Source: Megaustenia siamemsis (taxonomy: Eukaryota; Mollusca; Gastropoda; Stylommatophora; Ariophantidae). Taken from it: a stretch of 64,000 nt of DNA. The stretch's first letter is position 1. The number at the start of each line of letters is the position of its first letter. The notes beneath the pieces are model-generated. The model was not told where the DNA came from. It was given only the letters and a program-made list of their open reading frames with translations, and searched no databases. A program made the translations under genes and the position numbers. Of the stretch, positions 22,988 through 33,329 are shown piece by piece. The DNA is taken from the NCBI GenBank assembly GCA_032433765.1, contig JAVIAB010000160.1, forward strand, positions 39,305,917 to 39,369,916. Direction: 5' to 3'.

Positions 22988-23452
22988 GATAAGAGTGAGA
23001 AAGAGAGTTCATCGGTGTTATATAGAACTAGTTCTGACCTATGGAAGTGAATCACGGACAGTAGACAAAGAAATGAAAGAACGATTAGAGGCCACAGAGA
23101 TGGGATTTATCAGAAGAATGTTGAAAATTCCCTGGACAGCTAAAAAGACCAATGAGGAAATTCTCAAAGAGGTCAACACTAAAAGGGAGCTACTAAAAAA
23201 TATGAGGAAAAAAAAAACAATCAACATTTTTCGCGCACATCATGAGAAGAGGAAAGTTGGAATACTTGGTTACAACTGGCAAATTTAAAAGGAGAGAGAG
23301 ATCGCGGACGACAAAGAGAGAAAATACTGGATATCTTGGTATGACATAGAAAACGGTCAACAACAGAATTGTTACGATGCACTGTAGATAGAAGATTGTG
23401 GAAGGACATGATCGCCTACGCCAACCGGTATGGCACATCATAATGATGAATA
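22988..23452 (+). mobile_element. LINE-1 copy inside the hAT relic
   Basis: Plus-strand C-terminal region: RVRKRVHRCYIELVLTYGSE, LEATEMGFIRRMLKIPWTAK, RRKVGILGYN (shifted) and a terminal tatggcacatcataatgatg tail. Its 5' end is truncated. It lies within the presumed hAT element and so should be younger. Confidence 0.9.
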
Positions 23453-23469
23453 CAATGTAGGAATGAAAC

Positions 23470-23830
23470 ACCAAGACAACCTACTTTAAAGTCTAATAAG
23501 TGGGATTTTATTTTGCCAGTCAGACCTGACATTTACCAGTCATAGCTGGTGCTCCGTCTATTGTCATTTCACAAAGCCTGCCCCAGTTTAATCCAAATCT
23601 TTAAGAGAGAGCTCCAGAGCTTTGAAAATGTAATTACCTGTTGTGCTGCCTTTAGTAGTTGTAATGCAAATATGTTCTCGGTATTGTTAAAGAATTGTCA
23701 ATTTTCCTATTAAAGATAACTAATTGCGCGTTGTCAGTCATATCACTTGACATATCAAGGGTGATAGAGAACGCTCTTTAATCAGACTTATGATTGTCAT
23801 AAAATAAAAGTCTCCTTATCTAAACTTACA
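23470..23830 (-). pseudogene. hAT transposase fragment, ZBED5/GTF2I-repeat-like
   Basis: In one minus-strand frame it reads CEMTIDGAPAMTGK (DGAPAMTG at 23,535-23,558), the conserved segment of ZBED5/FAM200-type hAT transposases. Upstream in other frames are pieces matching the MTDNAQLVIF region and an ALELSLKDLGLNWG-type stretch. Several stops and frameshifts separate these, so it is a dead copy. hAT transposases cut and paste the element via a DDE-type RNase H fold; only part of that fold is visible here. Confidence 0.75.
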
Positions 23831-24504
23831 ACGCCGACGTATTATAATACCACGCCATCCACCCGTACAACTATGACCGTTTACCATCGTGGCAATAATA
23901 ATAAATGCTATACCTCTCTCTTTTGATATCGACTAATCAGCGACATTAAAAGGACTGCTCAACATTGTAGTGTCCATCATCAAAGACAAGTAACTTTGCA
24001 GTCTTGTTTAGTAACACGTAACAACTAATAGATCAAAGATATAATTATTATTTTGTTTTAGCGATTTCGGTAATTCAATTATTATTTTTTTAAATGTGTT
24101 CTGAATTTGTGCACAATAATGTGTTACTTTTTATTTCTCTATTTTTTTGTTTAGCTTGGGGAAGGGGGTGTACGCTGCTTTTTAAATCAGGCACAAGAGC
24201 TGGTCAAAATAACTTGGCGGACCGGTTCTAGCCCGCGGGCCGTATGTTGCTCCCTTCTCCACTAGCCACACATAAATTGTAGAGTGATCTGAGAGTCAAA
24301 ACCTAGTTTATAAAGAAATGTAATTTTGTCAAATAATTTCTGATCGTCTACAACTAACAACTAGGTTCATTGAAGCAATTTATCTCTTTGTCTAATCTTC
24401 TGGACTAAGAAAATTGAACTCAAAAGATGAAAATTAAATACTGTGCCTGTTTTCTATTGATGTCAAGATGAAACGACCGGAAGCAAATGAATGTGTTAAA
24501 GGAT

Positions 24505-24711
24505 AGGTTGTTGTGATAAAAAACGGTTGTTGTGATAAAAAACGGTTGTTGTGATAAAAAACGGTTGTTGTGATAAAAAACGGTTGTTGTGATAAAAAAC
24601 GGTTGTTGTGATAAAAAACGGTTGTTGTGATAAAAACGGTTGTTGTGATAAAAACGGTTGTTGTGATAAAAACGGTTGTTGTGATAAAAAGGGTTGTTGT
24701 GATAAAAAATG
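24505..24711. repeat. 19-20-bp minisatellite, 11 copies
   Basis: Unit ggttgttgtgataaaaaac, with the A run shortened by one in the later copies. Very homogeneous, so probably recent. Confidence 0.95.
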
Positions 24712-24840
24712 GTTGCTTTAATTCAAAGCTTTAACAATTGTTTGGAAGTCCGATATTGCACGCTACGTTCATTCATTTGGACCTGTCGAGCTGCGTTTTT
24801 GAAAGGTAAACTGAATTCTTCTTCATTCATTCTTTTTTTT

Positions 24841-25432
24841 TTCAGCTCCCTGTGGTTCATAGGTCTTCAACAAACACTTTCAGCTCTCTGTGGAGCATAG
24901 GTCTTCACAACAAACACTTTATGCTCCATGTGGAGCATAGGTCTTCACAACAAACATTTTATGCTCCATGTGGAGCATAGGTCTTCACAACAAACATTTT
25001 ATGCTCCATGTGGAATATAGGTCTTCACAACAAACATTTTATGCTCCATGTGGAGCATAGGTCTTCACAACAAACATTTTATGCTCCATATGGAGCATAG
25101 GTCTTCACAATAAACACTTTATGCTCCATGTGGAGCATAGGTCTTCACAACAAACATTTTATGCTCCATGTGGAGTATAGGTCTTCACAACAAACACTTT
25201 CAGTTCCATGTGGAGTATAAGTCTTCACAACAAACACTTTATGCTCCATGTGGAGCATAGGTCTTCACAACAAACACTTTTAGCTCCCTGTGATTCATAG
25301 GTCTCCACAACAAACACTTTCAGCTCCCTGTGGTTCATAGGTCTTCAGCAAGCACTTTCACCTTCCTGTGGAGAATAGGTCTTCAACAAGCACTTTCAGT
25401 TCCCTGTGGAGCATAGGTCTTCAACAAGCACT
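24841..25432. repeat. 40-bp palindromic minisatellite derived from LINE-3
   Basis: About 15 units of roughly 40 bp. The central units carry ATGCTCCATGTGGAGCAT, a perfect inverted repeat with an 8-bp stem and 2-base centre. The unit matches the reverse complement of the LINE-3 3' end at 59.17-59.21 kb (gttgaagacctatgctcc), and sequence right of the array continues as LINE-3. The outer units (cagctccctgtggttcat) lack the palindrome and look ancestral. Confidence 0.95.
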
Positions 25433-25565
25433 TGCCAACGCGTTGTGTTTCTTGCCATTCTTTTAAGATCATGCCATTTCTTCCCAATACTCTTCATCTA
25501 TGCATCCATTGCTTTGCTCCAAGAGTATTTTGATCTTCCTCTTTGATTCTTACCCTGGGGATGTC
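25400..25565 (-). mobile_element. LINE-3 3' coding fragment
   Basis: Reverse complement continues the LINE-3 C-terminal coding sequence seen at 58.9-59.2 kb: tgtttcttgccattctttta and tttcttcccaatactcttca align with the segments encoding ARNRPIWKAF and MKMMGKTWND there. It ends near 25,565. Confidence 0.8.
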
Positions 25566-25700
25566 AAAATGCAATAAGCTAAACTATATAAACTTAATAG
25601 TTTTAAAGGGCCGAATGACTTGCTCGATGAGGATGATCAGAACTCCTCCTACTGTGAAGCTCTATATAAAGAATTGCCTATAATCAGACATATCAGCCAC

Positions 25701-26028
25701 CAATGCCTCAGCAAAATGTTCATTTTGTATATAAAAGTAAAGTACCCCCGTCACGCTAAGTGGTGTATAGGGAATATGGTGTTTGTGACCATAAATTTTA
25801 CAAACCCTCGGCACATGATTTTTGGGGTAATGTGGTCGGTATTACGCCCGTGCCGCTTTACTTTCCCAGAAAAAAAAATCCGGTACCCATTAAAGGCTGG
25901 GTGAACCGGAGCCGTCGATTGGGATCGAACCCTACCTCTTGTCCTTTGTAGTCCAGTTAACTAACCACTGAGCTATCGCGGCTCCCATAAGTCATCAATG
26001 GCTCAGCAAAATGTTCATTTTGTATATA
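25701..26028 (-). mobile_element. SINE-A, full length, with unusually long 33-bp duplication
   Basis: Minus-strand full-length SINE-A (about 25,734-25,985) with intact A box and B box. The flanks 25,701-25,733 and 25,996-26,028 are 33-bp direct repeats with one mismatch, much longer than most SINE target duplications. Ten unexplained bases separate the SINE head from the right repeat. Confidence 0.95.
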
Positions 26029-26771
26029 GCAACACATTAAAAAGTTTGAAGACCCTTGGTTAGCATAATTAAAAGCTATATGTGTACACACCGAGAAGAA
26101 AGTTTTAAAGACAGTTTTTAAACAATTCTACTTCCACTTATATTTTTTCTGTTGATACTTCGTTATTTAAAAAAAATAAAAACAAATAAAAACCCGTACT
26201 CCTAAATAGGAAAACATAGGCACATGCCGGAACTAAAATAGGCCAGGGCTATTTAGCAACTGCAATTATTTGCTGCATATTTGAGCAGCAGGGAAGCAAA
26301 CAATTACTAACCAGCTTTCTATGTTCTCTGTGAACATTAGCCAGCAGATGTCGCTGCATGCTGATTTACATTCTGGACGTCTTCTGTCCTTTCTCTAATT
26401 ATGCTGTTTATTCTCATATTCTGTTCTAGTCTTTGACTCAAACCTCTAGTCTGATTGTCTATTATTTGAAGCCAGGAACGTAAAACAGTCTTTGTAGTCG
26501 TAAAGATAGACATAACGTTATGATTGTAAAATAAAGAAAAATATGTCCTATAACATACGAATATATAAAGTCGAAACATGGCATAGAAGTGGCTAGGGAA
26601 TCTAGCAAGTGTAGCATTACGGTGTCCAATACGAGATTGGAGATAGAAGTAGTAACGGTGGCGATAATATGGTTGGTAACACAGAATGTTGATCACACAG
26701 TCTTGGTAACAGTTTCACAAATTATGCTACAGAAGAATGACTTTAAATTCTAAATCCTGCTCTAAAGCAGG
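26029..26771. other. Unassigned sequence
   Basis: A 119-residue minus-strand frame (26,337-26,696) has no recognisable domain and an unusual tyrosine/arginine-rich composition; I do not call it a gene. Confidence 0.5.
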
Positions 26772-27066
26772 ACTCGATGCAGCTCTTTGATAGCTCTAAA
26801 TTAAATGCAGTAACCTGGATGTATTGTCCAGGGCACGCTGGTGCACACCGTAACGAAACAGCTGATAAACTCACTGGTAACTCTAGCACTTTGAGTGACT
26901 CTGAGCAAAAAAGCATCACCAAGTTTTGTTCTTCATTCCTTATGAGAAGAGGAGGAGAATGGGTGGGACAATGCTGCGAACATTCAGAGACTGTAGAGTC
27001 TGAAGGTGGACAAGGGGGTCTGGTCGATCCGGACTGTTTAATCGGAAAAAGTCTCTACAATTAACA
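26772..27066 (+). pseudogene. LINE-6 RNase H domain fragment
   Basis: The frame contains VTWMYCPGHAGAHRNETADK, matching the conserved region of LINE RNase H domains (usual pattern W-x-PGHxGxxGNExAD) that removes RNA from RNA-DNA hybrids. The glycine of GNE is replaced by R, and only about 95 residues are present. No RT domain lies upstream. Confidence 0.8.
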
Positions 27067-27224
27067 CCTAACAGAAACAGTCAGTCTGTAAACGCTTCGA
27101 GAAATACTGGCACGGGCGGTGAAGCGGGTATGGGATCCCCCGACTTCATTGAAACTATTCCATGAATATAGTTATATAAAATATTACATTTCACCGCACC
27201 AGGTCACAGTACTTGGAGGTGAGG

Positions 27225-27365
27225 GGGTCAGTGCTACTGTTATTTACTTCACCAACTATTTTTTTGAGAAATAAACAACCTATTTGAGGTCAAGCTTGAA
27301 TCGAACCCACGTTCACTTCTTTGTCGCCAAACCAACACGTTACCACTGCTGATGCAATATTTATA
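27225..27365 (-). mobile_element. SINE-F, tRNA-like head, copy 1
   Basis: The minus strand has an A-box-like GTGGTAACGTGTTGG followed by ttggcgacaaag and the B-box-like GGGTTCGATTC. It resembles the head at 27.7-27.8 kb. Confidence 0.5.
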
Positions 27366-27384
27366 ATTTATCAACAAGAAGATT

Positions 27385-27700
27385 TTGATATTAAGTTATA
27401 CTCGTTATTAACTTATAACTCGTTGCTATTAACTTATAACTCGTTATTATTACCTTATAACTCGTTGCTATTACTTTAAAATTCTTTGTTATTACATTAA
27501 AACTCTTTGTTATTACACTATAACTCGTTTATTTCCTTATAAACTCGTTGCTATTACCTTATAACACGTTATTACATTATAACTCGTTGTTATTGCCTTA
27601 TAACACGTTGTTATTACATTATAACTCGTTATTACCATATAACACGTTGTTATTACCTTATAACTCGTTTATTGCCTTATAACTCGTTGATACTACCTTA
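27385..27700. repeat. About 20-bp AT-rich minisatellite
   Basis: Repeats of cttataactcgttgttatta with variable length. It is bracketed by the two SINE-F heads, both on the minus strand. Confidence 0.9.
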
Positions 27701-27704
27701 TCAA

Positions 27705-27815
27705 ATTCAGTGAGCCAGAAACTCGACAAATTACCAGACTACAATGACAGGTGTTGATCTGAACCCACATACCTTTTGTCGCAAAGCCAACGAACTAACC
27801 ATAGCATTACTGACG
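27705..27815 (-). mobile_element. SINE-F, tRNA-like head, copy 2
   Basis: The minus strand has ATGGTTAGTTCGTTGG, ttgcgacaaaagg and GGGTTCAGATC, parallel to copy 1. The B box is damaged. Confidence 0.5.
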
Positions 27816-28037
27816 TTCTCATTTACAATAACAATAGTTCACATCTGTTTATTTTCATCTAAAAGTGACATTTTAGTTTTACCCGTGGAAATTAATGTTG
27901 CAGCATTTACGGATTAAGATGTCCTGAGCATAGAACATCCCTCTCACTCTTAAAATTGATACTTTATAAAAGTGGTTTCAATTTGTGACACCACACGCAA
28001 AACGTAACCTATTTTAAATAAAAGACGGACTTCCGGT

Positions 28038-28445
28038 CAATATGGGGGATAGGCGGCAAGGAACCATTGAGGCACTGTCTGAAAAGCTTCATTGTTGCAG
28101 TTTCCTCATATTCCAAGTCCGGCTTGCTGCAGGAGCTACTGAGATTAGTGCTCTGTGCACACCGTGAGCTGTGTGTTTCATCGGATGGTGTTTCTATATT
28201 CAGATTGTTTACGATGAATGATGATATCTTATGACGAAGGACAGCTCGGTTGCGTTCACTGTTGGTGCTATGATACCTTATGTCTTTTGTCGTGGTTTGT
28301 GTTTGCTACGATAGGGACTGCAGCTGCCTTTTTTTGTGATATTCGATGAAATGTTAATTCAGATGATTCCACTAGTACGAGCGGTTGAGCATTTAGAAAT
28401 TTTCATTCGTTTACATTTGTTACCGTGGGCTTCGACTACCTAACT
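28038..28445 (+). repeat. Repeat-K, long copy
   Basis: Aligns with 41,060-41,450: ggaaccattgaggc, cagtttcctcatattccaag, gtgcacaccgtgagctgtgtg, gtttacgatgaatgatgata and the gagcggttgagca end. The first 80 bases also match the reverse complement of Repeat-J, so J and K are probably parts of one longer element. Confidence 0.85.
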
Positions 28446-28494
28446 AAAGGACGACATTTTTATAAAAGATATTTTATCCGTCACAATCAACCTG

Positions 28495-29125
28495 GTCAGA
28501 ATGAATCCTCACCAATCACCATCAATGGCGTTTTTCTCGAGAATGCATGGAAAAAGACCAAGAGGAAAACTTAGAAGAAGATGGTTATATGCAGTTATAG
28601 AGACATGTAACAGCAAATGAAAATCACTAATTCAGACAGTTCGAGCGGCACAAGAACGACAAATGATATAAACCACGACACCATTTAGGTATCATCATCA
28701 TGTGCCGTACCGGTTGGCGTAGGTGATCATGTCCCTCCACAATCTTCTATCTACAGTGCATCGTATCAGTTCTGTTGTTGACTGTTTTCCATGTCATGAC
28801 ACCAAGCTATCCAATTATTTCTCTCTTTGTCGCCCGCGCTATCTCTTTCCTTTTATTTTGCCAGTTGTAACCAAGTATTCCAACTTTCCTCTTCTCATGA
28901 TGTGCTCGAAAAATGTTGATTGCTTCTTTCTGATGTTTTTTAAGAGCTCCCTTTTTAGGTATCAGTGAAAAGAGAAAAGAAGAAGATGGATAGATGCGGT
29001 TATAGAGACATGTAACAAGAAAGGAAAATCACTAATTCAGACAGTTCGAGCAGCGCAAGAACGACAAATGATATAAACCACGACACCTTTTAGGTATCAG
29101 TGAGAAGAGACAAGAAGAAGATTAC
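28495..29125 (+). mobile_element. LINE-8 3' end with 133-bp tandem copies
   Basis: The plus strand encodes a LINE-type C-terminus: GKRPRGKLRRRWLYAVIETC, then KSLIQTVRAAQERQMI. The block occurs twice fully plus the start of a third (28,550, 28,965 and 29,098), about 133 bp apart once the inserted LINE-1 is removed. The duplicated unit is thus LINE-derived. Confidence 0.75.
28684..28964 (-). mobile_element. LINE-1 3' fragment inserted in LINE-8, 11-bp duplication
   Basis: Minus-strand LINE-1 of about 260 bp (28,695-28,953) beginning at the (GAT)n tail. TTTAGGTATCA flanks it at 28,684-28,694 and 28,954-28,964, so the insertion boundaries are exact. It separates the first and second LINE-8 tandem units. 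Confidence 0.95.
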
Positions 29126-29237
29126 GACAGCTGAATGTTCAGATGGTAAGGTCTCGTGCACTGGTTAGTGCCGTGATTTCATTTATATATGTTTGAGTAC
29201 AGCGTGCACTCAGATATTTTAAAACCCTCAAACTGAG

Positions 29238-29447
29238 GTGGGGTTCGATCAAGATCGATGGCTTCCAGGTTCACCCAGCCTTAACAGTGTACTGGATTTT
29301 TCTCTGGGAAAGTAAAGTGGCATGGGCGTAATACCGACCACATTACCCCAAAAAATCATGTCCCGATGGTTTATAAAAATGATGGTCACTAACACCATAT
29401 TCCCTATGCGCCACTTGGTGTGACAGGACTCTTTACTTTTACTTACA
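29238..29447 (+). mobile_element. SINE-A, A box missing
   Basis: Begins at the B-box region (ggggttcgatcaagatcgat) and runs through core and terminal inverted repeat (mutated) to a cttta tail. The first 45 bases of the head are replaced by unrelated sequence. Confidence 0.85.
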
Positions 29448-29507
29448 CTTAATATTTAACACACATATCTCATATATCATACCCCGCATACACATATTTT
29501 CTACCTT

Positions 29508-29756
29508 ACCCCCGATATCATCATCATCATCATCATGTACCCTGCCGGTTGGCGTAGGCGATCATGTCCCTCCACAATCTTTTATCTACAGTGCATCGTA
29601 TCAGTTCTGTTGTTGACTCTTTTCCATGCCATGACAACTGTTTTCCATGCCATGACACCAAGCTATCCAGTATTTTCTCTCTTTGTCGTCCGCGATCTCT
29701 CTTTCCTTTTATTTTGCCATTTGTAACCAAGTATTCCAACTTTCCACCCCCTATAT
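29508..29756 (-). mobile_element. LINE-1 3' fragment with flanking duplication
   Basis: Minus-strand LINE-1 (29,519-29,745) with a (CAT)n tail on the plus strand. It is flanked by ACCCCCGATAT and ACCCCCTATAT (29,508-29,518; 29,746-29,756; one mismatch). An internal 24-bp direct duplication repeats ttttccatgccatgaca. Confidence 0.9.
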
Positions 29757-30079
29757 AGCCCTAAAATAAATAAGACTAATACACGTCCACCTTGCCCCAT
29801 ACACACATACTCGCACTTGCAACATACACACATACTCACACAAATATATCACGCGATTGTCTCAGAGATAATGGAGTCAATATTTTTGTTCCCTATAAGT
29901 GACTCATATCAGAGAATGATTTTAGACTCAGCGACTGACTCATATTTCTTCTCTGAGAAAGTGAAGGAAGAAGAAAAGGAAACGTCACGTTTTTTTTTTA
30001 GTGGGTTAAAAATAGATGGATAATGCATATTTTGAGAATAATAGTGAAATAGTGAACTACGTTTTGAGAATGTATATGA

Positions 30080-30915
30080 AAGAATTATATAATGAAATTA
30101 AAAAAAAATATTTTTGAGAAGGTGGTGAAATAGATAAGTACATAACACGATGTGTGAAATATATAAGATTATAACATGATTGGAGAGGATGTGTGAAGTA
30201 TAATTTAATAATCACATGATAGGAGACGATGTATGAAATAGATAAGAATAGCACAAGTATATAGAAGATGTGTGAAATATATAAGATTATAACATGATAT
30301 GTAGAGCCAGTCTTAACATATGGATGTGATTCATGGACAATAGGACAACAGACAAGAAAATCACTGGAGTATGTAAAAATGAGGTTTTACAGTAGAATGT
30401 TGAGAATACCATGAACAGCTAAGAAGAGTAATTAATATGTTTTGAAAGAGGTCAAAGCAAAAAGGGAGTTAATTTCCAATATCAGGAAGAAACAATCATC
30501 ACATTTTGGCCATGTAATGAGAAGAAAACAACTGGAATATATTGTAACAACTGGAAAAATTGAAGGACGAAGAGATAGAGGGAAGCAAAGAGAAAAAATA
30601 CCAGACAACTTAAGAGAATGACTTGGCAGAAGGTCAACAACAGAAATGATAAATAACTGTCGAGATCGAAAGTTGTGGAGAGACATGATCACCTACGCCA
30701 GCAGGCCCGGTACTTGATGATGATGATAATATGACTGGAGAGTATGTGTGGAGCATAAATTAATAATCACATGATACGAGTCGATGTGTGAGACAGATAA
30801 GAGTATCACAAGTATATAGACGATGTGTGAAATAGATATTAATATCACTTGATTGGAAACGATGTGTGAAATAGATAATAATATTACATGTTCAGAGACG
30901 GTGTCTGAAAAAAGC
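30080..30915. repeat. Diverged ~40-bp minisatellite split by LINE-1
   Basis: Units of gatgtgtgaaatagataag with attataacatgattggaga recur on both sides (30,080-30,300 and 30,729-30,915) of a LINE-1b copy. The pre-existing array was the insertion target. Confidence 0.85.
30301..30728 (+). mobile_element. LINE-1 subfamily b in the minisatellite
   Basis: Plus-strand copy from the EPVLTYGCDSWTI-type region to the terminal cttgatgatgatgataa. It encodes LEYVKMRFYSRMLRIP and QLEYIVTTGKIEGRRDRG. Near-identical ATAACATGA and ATAATATGA flanks suggest a target duplication. Confidence 0.9.
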
Positions 30916-30994
30916 AGAAGGGAACCACAAGTTCTTATGAAGAATATGGATGGTAAGACATCAAGTTCAAACTCCAGCACAGACGATTGAAGTT

Positions 30995-31062
30995 TTTGTT
31001 TAAAATCCGTGATTCCTTCGTGACTTTAATCTTTTTTTGTCTCTGGGTGGTTTGATTCGACG
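30995..31062 (+). mobile_element. SINE-B internal fragment
   Basis: Contains aaaatccgtgattccttcgt and ggtttgattcgacgtctgg, matching the middle of SINE-B copies at 0.5 and 43.2 kb. It runs directly into SINE-E. Confidence 0.5.
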
Positions 31063-31580
31063 TCTGGGACTGAACTTGTTGGTCTCGAGCCAGAGAGGTT
31101 GTGAGTTAAAATGCCGCATGCACCAACATTTTTTTCTGGCACATCATGAGAAGAGGAAAGTTGGAATACTTGGATAAAAGGAAAGAGAGATCGCGGACGA
31201 CAAAGAAAGAAAATACTGAATAGCTTGGTGTCATGGCATGGAGAACAGTCAACAACAGAACTGATACGGTGCACTGTAGATAGAAGATTGTGGAAGGACA
31301 TGATTGCCTACGCCAACCTGTATGGCACATGATGATGCACCAGTGGGCATTTTTATTTATGATTTTTCTCTGCGGCAACCACCCCTGGTCTGAGAGGTCC
31401 GGCATGAGGCTCGGCATGAAACGTCAATTACTCATCAACGAAAACAATACGAGTACCTCCGAACTCGGAGTTACCTGCCTGTGCGGCGAGGGACCCCAGT
31501 GCACACGACTGCTAGGGAAAACCGGATTAACACGGAAAATTCAGCTCTCTTTAATGACCTCGCCAGAGGTGACTTTATTG
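31063..31580 (+). mobile_element. SINE-E interrupted by LINE-1
   Basis: tRNA-like head (acttgttggtctcgagcc, gaggttgtgagttaaaatg) then, after the LINE-1 insertion, the body: ggcatttttatttatgattt, tactcatcaacgaaaacaat, gcctgtgcggcgagggac. The body matches the minus-strand copies at 36.6-36.9 kb and 59.5-59.9 kb. Confidence 0.85.
31118..31342 (+). mobile_element. LINE-1 3' fragment inside SINE-E, 8-bp duplication
   Basis: 31,126-31,334 encodes RRKLEYL through the REKILD-like and RRLWKDMIAYANLYGT segments and ends at the (ATG)n tail. ATGCACCA occurs at 31,118-31,125 and 31,335-31,342. It splits the SINE-E head from its body. Confidence 0.95.
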
Positions 31581-31689
31581 TGCATCGCTGTGGTGTCTTT
31601 TTCTTTGTTGCTACCATTACTTCTGTCTTTTATGCAATTGGGACTGAGTCCTTTATTTTAGTTTTCCTTCACTATAATGTCTAACATTA

Positions 31690-31800
31690 AAACAGAAAGT
31701 TCGACATCTAGTCCTCTCGGGACACGTCTAAAAACAGGTGGCCTCATGTTCACCATGCGTACGCTAAATAAATCATGGCGACTGAAAGCCAAAATGAATA
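31690..31800 (+). mobile_element. SINE-B middle fragment
   Basis: gttcgacatctagtcctctc, then catgttcaccatgcgtacgc, then gcgactgaaagc: the same order as in the 3.9-kb copy. Confidence 0.7.
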
Positions 31801-31926
31801 GGCCAACAGGAGTCTCCACGCGGCAAAATTGTTAGAAAAAATGTACCTAGAACTTCATACCATCAACGATAGAAATATGAGAACCTCTGAAATGGGAAGT
31901 TGTCTGCCAGTATGGGGAGGAACACC

Positions 31927-32211
31927 TGCTCACATATTTAAAAAAAAAAAGTAAAATACCCCCGTCACGTCAAGTGGCAGCGTATAGGGAATATGGTGTT
32001 AGTGACCATAAATTTTTCAGACCTTCGGCACATGATTTTTGGGATAATGTGGTCGGTATTACGCCCGTGCCACTTTACTTTCCCAGAAAAAATCCGGTAC
32101 CCATTTAAGGCTGGGTGAACCCGGAAGCAGTCGGTTGGGATCGAACCCTACCCCCTTGTTCTTTGTAGTCCAGTTCACTAACCACTGAGCTATCGCGGCT
32201 TGCTCACATAT
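31927..32211 (-). mobile_element. SINE-A, full length, 11-bp duplication
   Basis: Minus-strand copy with A box, B box, core and poly-A-like junction. TGCTCACATAT repeats at 31,927-31,937 and 32,201-32,211. A few bases at the very start of the head are missing. Confidence 0.95.
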
Positions 32212-32294
32212 GGATGCTGAAAACAAAAAATGAGGGAAAATTCTGATCCTGAAAAAAGTCTTCAGGTGCTTCGTCAGTAGTTAGAAGTTGGTGA

Positions 32295-32428
32295 AAGCGA
32301 ATAAACTAATAAACTAATAAAATAATAAACTAATAAGCTAATAAACTAATAACATAATAAACTCATAAACTCATAAACTCATAAACTCATAAACTCATAA
32401 ACTAATAAACTCATAAACTAATAAAAAA
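32295..32428. repeat. 11-bp minisatellite ataaactcata
   Basis: Alternating aaactaat and aaactcat units, about 12 copies. Confidence 0.9.
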
Positions 32429-33260
32429 AGCAACCAAATAAACAGTACGTTTTCAGAAGATAAGTGGGTTAGTAGAAGAGAAAACGCACACATGAAATGA
32501 ATAAAATTGGAAAGAAAAATTCACGTTTCGAGAAAGTGGGTGAAATTGACAAAGAAATCACATATTTTCAAAAGGTAAGTAGGTAAAGTAAAAAATCACA
32601 TATTTTAGAAGGTGAATAAAAGTTAGAAAGAAATCACATATTTAAAAAAAAATTAGTGAAATGGTTTTGCTACGCATCTAGATCGTCTTGGCCAGCAAAG
32701 ACTATTCTGCGAGGAACTGTGCAAAGAAAGAGATGAGAAGATACAACTAAAGAAAGGTCAATCTCGACTTTTTCCGGTTCCAGAGAATGACTGAAGATAC
32801 AAATAAATGGAGAAGATTGACTAAGTCTGTCGGTGACGTCCTGACGATCCACGATGTTATGGGATGAAGAAGAAGATGATCATGAAGAAAAAGTTAATGA
32901 AGAGGAAGAATAAGAAGAGGGTGAAGAAGAAGAAGAGTGAAATAGGGAAGAAAATTGCATACTCTAAGAATGTGTTCGGTAAATAGTACAATGAATCTAG
33001 CTTGAAGAATGCCATGATTGTAATATTTCATGGAACACAATCTCGCATGTTTATAAGATAAGTGAAATTGAAAAAAAAGAGCAGATACTTTGAAGAAAAA
33101 GTGATTGAAAGAGGAGAAGGGATGAAAATGATAAACTGAGCAGCATAACAGAGAAAATGAGATCCAAGAAATATCTATTCTTTTTCTCGTTAAGCGGAGT
33201 GATGTATAACGAAAAATTGCTATTTCGCTTTCCGCAGTTGGAGGCAATACTTGTCTCATG
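32429..33260. other. Unassigned purine-rich sequence
   Basis: A/G-rich with gaagaagaag stretches; no coding region I can defend. Confidence 0.5.
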
Positions 33261-33329
33261 TCAGCTCTCTTCTGCTTGAGTTCTGTGGTGGTAGTGGTGA
33301 TGATAACGTGGTATAACTATGGGCAGCAG

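Larger units (their letters stand above)
22019..24264 (-). mobile_element. hAT-like DNA transposon relic
   Basis: Bounded by CAGTGGCGGGCAGCC at the left and, on the other strand, TAGTGGAGAAGGGAGC at the right, resembling the short CAGTGG-type terminal repeats of hAT elements. Just inside the right end is cccgcgggccgta, common in ZBED5-type hAT ends. The minus strand encodes a hAT transposase fragment (separate entry). Eight-base target duplications are not evident (cctaatac versus gccacaca), so the ends are tentative. A LINE-1 copy sits inside. Confidence 0.55.

Noticed and set aside
26337..26696. 119-residue minus ORF
   Set aside because: No recognisable domain, odd composition, no supporting copy.
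31290..31661. 123-residue ORF with a hydrophobic C-terminus
   Set aside because: Composed of LINE-1 3' end and SINE-E body read in a chance frame.
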